Positions 10,003-17,941 of a stretch of 64,000 nucleotides of DNA are shown piece after piece. Origin of the DNA: Burkholderiales bacterium. Lineage in GTDB: Bacteria > Pseudomonadota > Gammaproteobacteria > Burkholderiales > Burkholderiaceae_C. Position numbers and translations under genes: made by a program. The DNA lies in contig JACRPO010000021.1 of assembly GCA_016223165.1 (NCBI GenBank), positions 244,286-308,285 on the forward strand, given 5' to 3'. The notes below the pieces were generated by a model that did no database searches, was not told the DNA's origin, and saw only the letters and a program-made list of their open reading frames with translations. Within the stretch, counting starts at the first letter, position 1. Every line of letters starts with the position of its first letter.

Positions 10003-10927
10003 AGAGCACGTCGGCAACGAGGTTGAAGAGGATCACGAGGCAGCTGAAGACGAAGGTCACGGCCATGATGACCGGCGTGTCGTTGCGCAGGATGGCGTCG
10101 ATGAGCAGGCTGCCGATGCCGGGCACGCGGAAGATCTGCTCGGTGACGATGGCGCCGCCGAACACCGCCGGCATCTGCAGCGCCACCAGCGTGACCACGG
10201 GGATGAGGGCGTTGCGGACGACGTGCTTGTTGATGACCACGCCTTCGCTGAGGCCCTTGCTGCGCGCCGTGGTCACGTAGTCGAGGCGGATCACGTCGAG
10301 CACCGCCGAGCGCGTGTAGCGCATCATGCTCGCGGCCTGGAACAGGCCCAGCACCGTGATCGGCATGATCGACTGCTTGAAGTGCTCCCACCACCATGAC
10401 CACCCGGTGGCCGCGATGTCGGAGCGGTAGACGAAGGGCAGCCAGCCGAGGTAGATGCTGAAGAAGAGGATGAAGATGACGCCGGTGAAGAACGTGGGCA
10501 GCGAGAAGCCGACGAAGGCGATGGTGCTGGCGATGCGGTCGAACCACGAGTAGGGCTTCACCGCGGCGAGGATGCCCACCGGCAGCGCCACCAGGATGGC
10601 CAGCACCTGCGACAGGCCGATCACGACGATGGTGGTCGGCAGCCGCTGCACGATGAGCTTGTCGACATCGAGCCGGCTGACGAAGCTGAAGCCCCAATCG
10701 CCCTTGAACATGCTCGTCAGCCAGCTCAGATAGCGCTGCCAGACCGGGTCGTCGAGCCCGAACTGGGCGCGCAGCGCCATGCGCACCTCGGGCGGCACGC
10801 TCGGGTTGTTGGCCAGGTCCTCGAACGGGTCGCCCGGCGCCAGCGCGAGCACCGTGAACAGCACGAGGCTGATGCCCAGCAGGCTGGGCAGGGCGATCAG
10901 CAGGCGGCGAAGGATGTAGTTGAGCAA
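9968..10927 (-). CDS. dppB: Peptide ABC transporter permease (DppB/OppB-like), 319 aa
   Basis: Starts with TTG at 10927 (read LLNYILRRLLIALPSLLG), the normal first residues of DppB proteins; no ATG is available nearby. Six membrane segments, the OppB N-terminal ALAPGDPFEDL region, and the EAA motif in TTARSKGLSEGVVINKHVVRNALIP, ending ADVLYGWLDPRISYR as usual for the family. Follows the binding-protein gene by 82 bp across a strong hairpin, and overlaps dppC-like. Confidence 0.94.
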   Translation of the reverse strand: MLNYILRRLLIALPSLLGISLVLFTVLALAPGDPFEDLANNPSVPPEVRMALRAQFGLDDPVWQRYLSWLTSMFKGDWGFSFVSRLDVDKLIVQRLPTTIVVIGLSQVLAILVALPVGILAAVKPYSWFDRIASTIAFVGFSLPTFFTGVIFILFFSIYLGWLPFVYRSDIAATGWSWWWEHFKQSIMPITVLGLFQAASMMRYTRSAVLDVIRLDYVTTARSKGLSEGVVINKHVVRNALIPVVTLVALQMPAVFGGAIVTEQIFRVPGIGSLLIDAILRNDTPVIMAVTFVFSCLVILFNLVADVLYGWLDPRISYR

Positions 10928-10958
10928 GCGCGGGAGATGTGATTCGGCCCGTGCGGCA

Positions 10959-10980
10959 CCCCCCGGCCACGGCCGGGGGG
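10959..10980. other. Strong GC hairpin between binding-protein and permease genes
   Basis: CCCCCCGGCC-AC-GGCCGGGGGG is a perfect 10-bp inverted repeat lying 30 bp after the stop of the solute-binding-protein gene (minus strand). No U-tract follows. In ABC operons such a structure commonly protects the upstream message and lets more binding protein than permease be made; that role is inferred. Confidence 0.6.
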
Positions 10981-11009
10981 AGGCCGCAAGGGCAACGAGG
11001 GCAGGCGCG

Positions 11010-12809
11010 TCAGGTCGTCGCCGTTTCGCGGTACCAGTAGCCGATCGCCCAGGTGGCGCCGTCCCAGGCCGAGAGCACCGGCACCAGCTTGTTGACGATG
11101 CCGTAGGGGCGCGGCCGCGCGAACAGCGGGATCACGTGCATGTCGCCGACGACGAGGTCGTTGAGCTTGATGAACATCGCCGCGCGCTTGACCGGATCGA
11201 GCTCGGTCTGCGCCGCCTTGAAGGTGGCGTCGTACTCGGCGTTGCTCCAGCGCACGAGGTTGCGGCTGGCCCACTTGTTGGCCTTCTGCGAGAACTGCGC
11301 GCTGGTGAACTGCTCCATGAAGACCTGCGGGTCGGGCTGCGTCATCGTCGTCGTGAACATCTGCATGTCGGCCCAGAACTTCTGGTAGGTGTCCGGGTTG
11401 GCCGCGTCGCTGCCGAAGAACACCGAGGCCACCACGCTCTTGAGCTCGAGGTCGATGCCGGCCTTCGTGCAGGCGTCCTTGATGATCGCCTGGCACTTCT
11501 GGCGCGGGCCGCTCACCGAGGTCTGGTAGACGAACTTGAGCTTGACGTTGCCCTTGGCGCGGATGCCGTCGGGGCCCTTCTTCCAGCCCGCCGCCTCGAG
11601 GACCTGGATCGCCTTGTCGATGTTGAACTCGAACTTCGTGTTCGGGCTGCGGAAGCGCGGCGGGTTGTTCAGGAAGTTCGAGGTGGTGATGGCGCCGCGG
11701 CCGTAGATGACTTCCTGGATGCCCTTGCGGTCGACGAGCAGGCTCATCGCCTCGCGCACCGCCTTGTCGCTGAAGGCGGGGTGCTTGCTCTTGGCGCTGG
11801 CGCGCTCGCCGTCGACCTCGTTCCAGGGGTCGGTGACGTTGAGCATCACGAACTCGATGTCGCTGCCGACGAAGAACTGCATGCGGCCCTTGCCGGCGGC
11901 CTCGAGGCGCTTGAGGATCTCGTCCTCCACCGCGAGGTTCCAGCCGAGGTCGTACTCGGCCGTCTGCAGCACGGCGCGCGCGGCGCTGGTGGCGTCGCCG
12001 CCGCCCTTGATCTCGAGCGCGTCGAAGAAGGGCTGGTTGGGCACGTGGTAATTGGCGTAGGCCTCGGCGCGCAGGATGTCGCCCGGCTTGAAGTCGATGA
12101 TCTTGTACGGCCCCGTGCCCACCGGCTTGGTGACGGCGGGGTTCTCGCGCGACTTGGCGCCCGTGTAGGCCTCGAACACGTGCTTGGGCAGTATGTTGCC
12201 GACGCTGCCGACGAGGGCCTCGGCCCAGAACGGCGTCGGCCGCGGGTACTCGACGCGCACCGTGTGCGAGTCGACCTTGACGACCTTGATGTCCTTGTAG
12301 GTGGCGACCGTGAACATCGACGTCGCCGGGTCGCCGGCGTAGGCGGCGGTGAAGACGACGTCGTCGGCGGTGAAGGGCTTGCCGTCGTGCCAGGTGACGC
12401 CGCGCTTGAGCTTCCAGGTGACGCTGCGGCCGTCGGCGGCGAGGCCGCCGTTGGCGCGCGTGGGGATCTCGGCCGCCAGGATGGGGATCAGGTTGCCCTC
12501 GGTGTCCCAGCCGGCCAGCGGCTCGTAGAAGACGCGGCTGGCGTCCTGGTCTTTCGTTCCGCCGGCGTTGTGCGGGTTCAGGTGCACGGCGGCTTGCCAG
12601 TAGATGAGCTTCAGCGTGCCGCCGCCGCCGCGCTTGGTGGGCTTGTAGGGGATGGTCGACGTGGTCTGGGCGATGCCTTCGTGCATCAGCATCATCGAGG
12701 CCATCGGGGCCGTCAGGCCGAGGCCGACCATGCGCTGGATGAAGCTGCGCCGCGGCAGCTTGCCTTCGCGCACCTCTTCGATCAGGGCACGCAGTTCACG
12801 CTCTTGCAT
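11010..12809 (-). CDS. dppA: Peptide/SBP_bac_5 solute-binding protein with Tat-like signal, 599 aa
   Basis: First gene of the operon; ATG at 12809 preceded by AGGAGG five bases upstream. The N-terminal region contains PRRSFIQRMVGLGLTAP, a twin-arginine motif plus hydrophobic segment, so export through Tat in folded form is likely. The mature part shows SBP_bac_5 hallmarks: LNPHNAGG, VFYEPLAGWDTEGNLIPILA, VTWKLKRGVTWHDGKPFTADDVVF, VGTGPYKI, FSDKAVREAMSLLVDR. At 599 residues it is a little longer than E. coli DppA (about 535). Delivers ligand to the permease. Ligand unknown. Confidence 0.93.
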   Translation of the reverse strand: MQERELRALIEEVREGKLPRRSFIQRMVGLGLTAPMASMMLMHEGIAQTTSTIPYKPTKRGGGGTLKLIYWQAAVHLNPHNAGGTKDQDASRVFYEPLAGWDTEGNLIPILAAEIPTRANGGLAADGRSVTWKLKRGVTWHDGKPFTADDVVFTAAYAGDPATSMFTVATYKDIKVVKVDSHTVRVEYPRPTPFWAEALVGSVGNILPKHVFEAYTGAKSRENPAVTKPVGTGPYKIIDFKPGDILRAEAYANYHVPNQPFFDALEIKGGGDATSAARAVLQTAEYDLGWNLAVEDEILKRLEAAGKGRMQFFVGSDIEFVMLNVTDPWNEVDGERASAKSKHPAFSDKAVREAMSLLVDRKGIQEVIYGRGAITTSNFLNNPPRFRSPNTKFEFNIDKAIQVLEAAGWKKGPDGIRAKGNVKLKFVYQTSVSGPRQKCQAIIKDACTKAGIDLELKSVVASVFFGSDAANPDTYQKFWADMQMFTTTMTQPDPQVFMEQFTSAQFSQKANKWASRNLVRWSNAEYDATFKAAQTELDPVKRAAMFIKLNDLVVGDMHVIPLFARPRPYGIVNKLVPVLSAWDGATWAIGYWYRETATT

Positions 12810-13102
12810 CTCAACCTCCTGGGCGCCGCGGGTCGGCGCTGAACTCGATGAACCCGGCCGCTCGGGCGGCCGACGGAGTGGCTAGGGAATACCCCGCAAG
12901 GGGTTGGCCGGCATGCTAGCCGTGCGGGGCAAGCCGGCCATCGGGGTCGGCCCGGGGCCTCCCCGCGCCGCGGTGGCGCGCGGCGTGCGGCGGCGCGCGC
13001 ACGCACAATGCGCTCGCTGCGCGCCCCGCGCCGCTTGCGGGCGGGCAGGCGAGGGCTGAAGGCAGAAGGCAGAAAAGGCTGAAGGCGGAAGGATCCACGG
13101 TC
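12810..13102. promoter_or_regulatory. Divergent control region between peptide operon and flavoenzyme cluster
   Basis: 293 bp separate the minus-strand operon from the plus-strand cluster, so both promoters probably lie here. Visible elements: ACCCC-GCAA-GGGGT hairpin near 12891-12904, an interrupted inverted repeat GGCCGGC...GCCGGCC (about 12906-12940), and a run of GGCAGAAGGCAGAAAAGGCTGAAGGCGG-type repeats before the next gene's ribosome-binding site. No clear -35/-10 pair was recognised. Confidence 0.4.
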
Positions 13103-14479
13103 TTGCATCTCGGCGTCATCGGCACCGGCATCGTCGGCGTGTGCACCGCCGCCTGGCTGCAGCGCGACGGCCACCGCGTCACGTTCGTCGATCCGCTCGC
13201 GCCGGGCGAGGCCTGTTCGTTCGGCAATGCGGGTTCTCTCTCTCCGAGTGCGTGCCTGCCGGTCGGCATGCCGGGGTTGTGGAAACAGGTGCCCATGTGG
13301 CTGGCCGATCCGCTCTCGCCGTTGACGGTGCGCTGGGCCTACCTGCCGCGCGTGCTGCCCTGGCTTTTGCAATTCCTGCGCCACAGCTCGCGCGACGAGG
13401 TCGTGCGCATCGCCGGTGCGATGCGCACCCTGCTGGCGCCGATCTTCGACAGTTATGGGCCCATCGTGCAGCGCGCCGGCGCCGGGCACCTGGTGCGACG
13501 CACGGGCTGCCTGTATGTCTATTCATCGCGGCAGGCGGCGGCGCGCTGGGCCTGGGGCATGGACCTGCGCCGCCGGCTCGGCGTCGAGCTGCGCGAGGTG
13601 GGCGAGGACGAACTGCTGGCGCTCGAGCCCGACCTGAAGGGACGCTTCCGCTTCGGCCTGCTGGCGCCGGACAACGGCTCGACGCCCGACCCTTCGGCGC
13701 TCGTGAAGGCGCTGCATGGGCAATGCGTGCGCGACGGCGCCACCCAGCTGCGCGAGCGCGTGACGGGCTTCGAGTTCAGTGGCCGCAGCGGGCGCAGTGG
13801 GGGCAATGGGCAGATGGTGCGGGCGCTGCGCCTGGCCAACGGCGAGGCGCTCGAGGTCGACGGCGTGGTGGTCGCCGCCGGCGCCTGGTCGGCGCCGCTG
13901 GCGCGACAGCTCGGCGTGCGCGTGCCGCTCGAGACGCAGCGCGGCTACCACGTCACGGTGCAGAGCTCGAACCTGGGGCTGCGGCACACCGTCATGGCGA
14001 TCGAGGACAACCTGATGGTCAACCCGATGGCCATGGGCCTGCGCCTGGCCGGTTCGGTCGAATTCGCCGGCCTCGCCGCGCCGCCGGCGCACGCGCGCGC
14101 CGACGTGCTGCTGCACAAGGGGCGGCAGCTCTTCCCGCACCTCGACACCTCGAGGACAACACGCTGGATGGGCCACCGCCCGTGCCTGCCCGACAGCCTG
14201 CCGGTGATCGGCGCCGCACCCGGCGCCGTCAACGCGTGGCTGGCTTTCGGCCACGGCCATGTCGGCATGTGCGGCGGTGCCAGCACCGGGCGCGAGCTGG
14301 CCGCGCTGATCGCGGGGCGCGCGCCGCAGGTGGACCTGCATCCGTTCCGGCCCGACCGTTGGGGCGGCCGTTGGCTCGATGCCTGGCGCGATCACGGTGC
14401 CGATCCTTGGCGCGATCGTTGGCGCGATCGTTGGCGCGATCATTGGCGCGGCCGTTTCTCCACCAGGGGGCCAGGCTGA
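13103..14479 (+). CDS. FAD-dependent oxidoreductase, D-amino acid dehydrogenase-like (DadA), 458 aa
   Basis: Starts with TTG at 13103, preceded by GGAAGGA about 10 bases upstream; the first residues HLGVIGTGIVGVCTAAWLQRDGH are the dinucleotide-binding GxGxxG fold expected at the very N-terminus, which supports this start. The DAO family body includes GEACSFGNAGSLS, LRHTVMAIEDNLMVN and the C-terminal FAD contact GHGHVGMCGGASTGRELA. Likely oxidises a D-amino acid or related amine, passing electrons to the respiratory chain. Overlaps the next gene by TGATG. The last 40 residues are an unusual WRDRWRDRWRDHWRGR tail produced by a 12-bp tandem repeat. Confidence 0.88.
   Translation: MHLGVIGTGIVGVCTAAWLQRDGHRVTFVDPLAPGEACSFGNAGSLSPSACLPVGMPGLWKQVPMWLADPLSPLTVRWAYLPRVLPWLLQFLRHSSRDEVVRIAGAMRTLLAPIFDSYGPIVQRAGAGHLVRRTGCLYVYSSRQAAARWAWGMDLRRRLGVELREVGEDELLALEPDLKGRFRFGLLAPDNGSTPDPSALVKALHGQCVRDGATQLRERVTGFEFSGRSGRSGGNGQMVRALRLANGEALEVDGVVVAAGAWSAPLARQLGVRVPLETQRGYHVTVQSSNLGLRHTVMAIEDNLMVNPMAMGLRLAGSVEFAGLAAPPAHARADVLLHKGRQLFPHLDTSRTTRWMGHRPCLPDSLPVIGAAPGAVNAWLAFGHGHVGMCGGASTGRELAALIAGRAPQVDLHPFRPDRWGGRWLDAWRDHGADPWRDRWRDRWRDHWRGRFSTRGPG
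14401..14448. repeat. 12-bp in-frame tandem repeat at 3' end of flavoenzyme gene
   Basis: Four units of CGATCGTTGGCG (with CGATCCTTGGCG and CGATCATTGGCG variants) encode the Trp/Arg/Asp repeats of the C-terminal tail. Degenerate units extend upstream to about 14357. Confidence 0.85.
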
Positions 14480-16632
14480 TGCCGGCGCCGCTGAAGGTGG
14501 CGCTGGTCACGTCGAGCGGCTTCGGCGACGTGCTCGCGCTCGCGCGCCAGAACCGCCGCGACCTCTACCGTGCGCAGCCGCAGCTCGACCGCCTCGTGAA
14601 TCCGCCGCCCGAGGGCCGGCGTTTCGAGGTGAGCGGCCGCATCGATGCCGCCGGCCGCGAGGTGGAGCCGCTGGACGAAGCCGAGCTCGCCGCCGTGGCC
14701 GCGCGCATCGCGGCCAGCGCTGCGCAGGCAGTGGCGGTGTGCGGGCTCTTCGCCCACCTCAACCCGCGCCACGAGCTGCGCATCGGCGAGATCCTCGCCG
14801 CCGCGCTGCCCGGCCGCACCATCGTGCTCTCGCATGCGGCGGACCCGCGGCCGCGCGAGTACGAGCGCTTCGCCGCCACCGTGCTCGCCGCCGAGGGCCG
14901 CACGCGCGCCGACGAACTGGAGGTGGTGGAGCCGGCGCCGGCCGATGCGCTCGACCGCCTCGCGCGCTCGCTGCAGGAGGTGGCCGACCACATGCAGGCG
15001 CGCCTGATGCAGGCCGCCCGCTCGTCGATCGCGCGCGAGGCCGGCGACTGCGCCGCCGCGCTCTTCCTGCCCGACGGCCGCCTCGTCGCGCAGGCCAGGG
15101 GGCTGCCGCTGCTGCTCGGTTCGCTGATCAACGCCGTGCAGGCGGTGCTCGCGAAGTTCCCGGGCGCGGGCATGGCCGAAGGCGACGGCTTCCTGCTCAA
15201 CGACCCCTGGGAAGGCGGCTCGCACCTGCCCGACCTGACGCTCGTGGTGCCGCTGTTCGAGGCGGGCGGCGAGGGCAGCGGCGCAGGTCGCGCGGGCGCG
15301 GACGCTGCAAGCGGCAGGCGCTTGCTCGGCTTGGCCGCGATGAGCCTGCACCACCAGGACGTGGGCGGCCTCACGCCGGGCTCGGTGCCACCCAATGCCA
15401 CCAGCATCTTCGAAGAGGGCCTGCGCGTGCCGGTGCTGCGCTCGCACCGCGCCGGCGAGCTCGACGCCAACGTGCGCGCACTGCTGCTGGCCAACACGCG
15501 CACGCCTTCGCACCTGGAAGCCGACCTGCAGGCGCAGTGGTCGTGCGGCGGGCGCGCCGCTCGCGAGCTGCGCGAGCTCGCCGCGCAGGCGGCCACCGGC
15601 TCGGCGAGGGGCGCCAACTTTCCCGGCCGCTGCGCCGCGCTGCTCGCGCGCACCGAAGCGCAGACACGCGCCGCGCTGGCCGCCGCACCCGACGGACGCT
15701 ATGTCTGGCAGGACCAGCTCGACGGCGACGGCGTCGAGGATCGGCCGGTGCCCTTGCGCGTGGCACTCGTGAAGCGCGCCGACACGCTGACGATCGACTT
15801 CACCGGCTCGCCGCCGCAGACGCGCGGCCCCGTCAACGCCTCGCCGGCCAGCATGATGTCGGCGGCGCTCTTCTTCATGCGCACGCTGGCGCCCGACGCG
15901 CCCAACAACGGCGGCGGCCTGGCGCCGATGACGCTCGTGCTGCCCGAGGGCAGCCTCGTCAACCCGCGCTGGCCGGCGGCAGTGAACGCGCGCACGGCCA
16001 CCGTCAAGCTCGCCGCCAACGCACTGCTCGCCGCCTGGGGGCAGGAGGCGGCCGCAGTCACCGCGGCGGCGCATGCGGGCGTGGCGGCCGTGCTGTCGCT
16101 GGGCGGTGAAGACGATGTCGGCAAGCCCTTCTTCTTCACCGAGATCATCGCCAGCGGCGCCGGCGCGAGCGCGCACGGGCCGGGAGAGAGTGGCGTCTCC
16201 ACCGACGTCGGCAACGCGCGCAACACGCCGGTCGAGGTCATCGAAGGCCAGGCGCCGGTGCGCATCGAGGCCTACGAACTGCGCCGTGGCTCCGGTGGTG
16301 CCGGCGCCTTCCGCGGCGGCGACGGCGTGCGGCGTGCCTACCGCTTGCTGCAGGGCCGCGCCCAGCTCACCTACCGCGGCGAGCGCCACACCAGCCAGGC
16401 GGCGGGCTGCGCCGGCGGCGCGGCCGGTGCGCGCAGCGCGGCACGTGTCTTGCGAGCTGACGGGCGTGTCGAGCCGCTCGGCCCGCGCGCCCGCGTGACG
16501 CTCGTGGCCGGCGACGGCTGGGTCATCGAGACCGCCGGCGGCGGCGGCTGGGGGCCGCCGGATGCGGCCAAGGCGAGCGATGGCGAGGCCGAGGGGCGAC
16601 AAGGCCAGGACGAAGGAGTGAGGACGGCGTGA
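14479..16632 (+). CDS. Hydantoinase B/oxoprolinase-family protein with an N-terminal HyuA fragment, 717 aa
   Basis: ATG at 14479 overlaps the previous stop (TGATG). Residues about 8-150 (TSSGFGDVLALARQNRRDLY, RRFEVSGRIDAAGREVEPLDE, AVAVCGLFAHLNPRHELRIGEIL, REYERFAATVLAAE) match the latter part of the HyuA N-terminal domain, but the actin-like ATP-binding start (DIGGTFTD) and the whole catalytic HyuA domain are missing. Residues about 160-717 are a full HyuB domain: FLLNDPWEGGSHLPDLT, GSVPPNATSIFEEG, LLLANTRTPSHLEADLQAQ, and ending GGGGWGPP. HyuA/HyuB enzymes open hydantoins or 5-oxoproline with ATP. No separate hyuA gene is visible here, so activity would need a partner from elsewhere or a different chemistry. 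Confidence 0.88.
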   Translation: MPAPLKVALVTSSGFGDVLALARQNRRDLYRAQPQLDRLVNPPPEGRRFEVSGRIDAAGREVEPLDEAELAAVAARIAASAAQAVAVCGLFAHLNPRHELRIGEILAAALPGRTIVLSHAADPRPREYERFAATVLAAEGRTRADELEVVEPAPADALDRLARSLQEVADHMQARLMQAARSSIAREAGDCAAALFLPDGRLVAQARGLPLLLGSLINAVQAVLAKFPGAGMAEGDGFLLNDPWEGGSHLPDLTLVVPLFEAGGEGSGAGRAGADAASGRRLLGLAAMSLHHQDVGGLTPGSVPPNATSIFEEGLRVPVLRSHRAGELDANVRALLLANTRTPSHLEADLQAQWSCGGRAARELRELAAQAATGSARGANFPGRCAALLARTEAQTRAALAAAPDGRYVWQDQLDGDGVEDRPVPLRVALVKRADTLTIDFTGSPPQTRGPVNASPASMMSAALFFMRTLAPDAPNNGGGLAPMTLVLPEGSLVNPRWPAAVNARTATVKLAANALLAAWGQEAAAVTAAAHAGVAAVLSLGGEDDVGKPFFFTEIIASGAGASAHGPGESGVSTDVGNARNTPVEVIEGQAPVRIEAYELRRGSGGAGAFRGGDGVRRAYRLLQGRAQLTYRGERHTSQAAGCAGGAAGARSAARVLRADGRVEPLGPRARVTLVAGDGWVIETAGGGGWGPPDAAKASDGEAEGRQGQDEGVRTA

Positions 16633-16640
16633 CCCACATC

Positions 16641-16685
16641 GGCGACATGGGCGACATTGGTGGCGTGGGTGACATCGCTGACGCT
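16641..16685. repeat. 9-bp degenerate tandem array (GGCGACATG), about 5 copies
   Basis: GGCGACATG, GGCGACATT, GGTGGCGTG, GGTGACATC, GCTGACGCT begin 8 bp after the hydantoinase stop codon. This is a noncoding 9-bp-period array like those at 2735, 23083, 37201 and 57085. Confidence 0.65.
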
Positions 16686-16737
16686 GTCGACGACTGGGGC
16701 GGCGAAGGGCTGTGCGGGCAGGTCGCGCCGCTTAGCT

Positions 16738-16885
16738 GCGGCGGTCGGGCCTTGGGGGCCCGACTCCCTTGCGCTGCTCGGGGTCCTGGCCCGCGAACAA
16801 CTCGCTTCACTCGCTGCGCTCGTTGTTCGCGCGACCCCAACCCGAGCAGCGCAAGGGAGTCGGCCCCCCCAGGGCCGACCGCCGC
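16738..16885. repeat. Long near-perfect palindrome, 148 bp
   Basis: Outer arms 16738-16782 and 16841-16885 are 45 bp each and match at 42 of 45 positions by hand alignment. Inside them GGGGTC pairs with GACCCC, and CGCGAACAAC with GTTGTTCGCG, leaving a loop of about 20 bases near 16811. It fills most of the 340-bp gap (16633-16972) before the ABC binding-protein gene. It could extrude as a cruciform or fold as a very stable RNA hairpin, and may be a terminator or a mobile-element relic. No gene was found in this gap. Confidence 0.9.
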
Positions 16886-16972
16886 ATATAAGCCCCGACG
16901 TGCTCCCGCCCGCGGCCTTGCTCGCCCACAGTTCCGCACGCCCTGCTTGCCAACCCCCGGAGGAGTTCTGAA

Positions 16973-17941
16973 ATGACCCGCACCCTCATCACCTTCGCTG
17001 CCTCCACCCTGCTGGCCACCGGCGCCGCCGCCCAGGAGAAGTTCGTCTACCAGACCAACTGGTACGCGCAAGCCGAGCACGGCGGCTTCTACCAGGCCAT
17101 CGCCGAAGGCACCTACAAGAAGTACGGCCTCGACGTGACCATCAAGATGGGCGGGCCGCAGCTCAACACGCTGCAGGTCATGGCCGCCGGCCAGGCCGAT
17201 TGCATGATGAGCGCCGACACCGCCACGCTGCTGGCGCGCAACACCGGCGTGCCGGTGGTCACCGTGGCCTCGGTATTCCAGAAGGAGCCGCAGGTCCTCA
17301 TCGCGCACGAAGACGTGAAGAGCTTCGAGCAGCTCAAGGGCAAGACGCTCTTCATCGGCGCCAACTCGCACCGCACCTGGTGGCCGTGGCTGAAGGCCAA
17401 GTACGGCCTCGACGACAGCCAGGTGCGCCCATACACCTTCAACATACAGCCCTTCGTCGCCGACAGGAACTCGGCCATGCAGGGCTTCCTGACGAGCGAG
17501 CCGTTCGCCATCCAGAAGGCCGGCGTGAAGGCCAACGTGCTGATGTTCAGCGACCACGGCTACCCGGCCTACAACACCACCATCGCCTGCATGGAAGAGA
17601 CGGTCACGAAGCGCAAGGCCGCGCTCGCCGCCTTCGTGCGCGCCACGATGGAAGGCTGGAAGAGCTACCTCGCCAACCCGGCGCCGGCCAACGCGCTGAT
17701 CCGCAAGGACAACCCCAACATGACCGAGGAGCAGCTCGCCTACAGCGTGGCCAAGCTCAAGGAGCTGGGCATCATCACCGGTGGCGACGCCGGCAAGCTC
17801 GGCATCGGCGTCATCACCGAAGCGCGGCTGAAGGCCACCTACGACCTGATGGTGACGAGCGGCGTCGTCGAGCCCGCCAAGGTGGACTTCGCCAAGACCT
17901 ACAGCACCGAGTTCGTGCGCGACCTGCGCGTCATGCCTTGA
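16973..17941 (+). CDS. NMT1/THI5-like ABC solute-binding protein, 322 aa
   Basis: ATG at 16973 follows GGAGGAG by a short spacer. The signal peptide MTRTLITFAASTLLATGAAA is cleaved before QEKF. The mature sequence opens with VYQTNWYAQAEHGGFYQAIAEG and contains KYGLDVTIKMGGPQ, FEQLKGKTLFIGANSHRTWW and FLTSEPFAI, typical of periplasmic receptors for nitrate/sulfonate/taurine, pyrimidine precursors or similar small compounds. First of a three-gene ABC importer with the ATPase and permease that follow. No thiamine riboswitch is seen upstream, so a thiamine-precursor role is not supported. Confidence 0.9.
   Translation: MTRTLITFAASTLLATGAAAQEKFVYQTNWYAQAEHGGFYQAIAEGTYKKYGLDVTIKMGGPQLNTLQVMAAGQADCMMSADTATLLARNTGVPVVTVASVFQKEPQVLIAHEDVKSFEQLKGKTLFIGANSHRTWWPWLKAKYGLDDSQVRPYTFNIQPFVADRNSAMQGFLTSEPFAIQKAGVKANVLMFSDHGYPAYNTTIACMEETVTKRKAALAAFVRATMEGWKSYLANPAPANALIRKDNPNMTEEQLAYSVAKLKELGIITGGDAGKLGIGVITEARLKATYDLMVTSGVVEPAKVDFAKTYSTEFVRDLRVMP

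Noticed and set aside
13103..16632. Flavoenzyme and hydantoinase genes as a single frameshifted gene
   Set aside because: The TGATG overlap, distinct complete folds and proper C- and N-termini show two separate genes.
16886..16972. Thiamine (TPP) riboswitch before the NMT1-like gene
   Set aside because: The NMT1/THI5 family name suggested it, but no CUGAGA-type core or conserved TPP-box layout is present.
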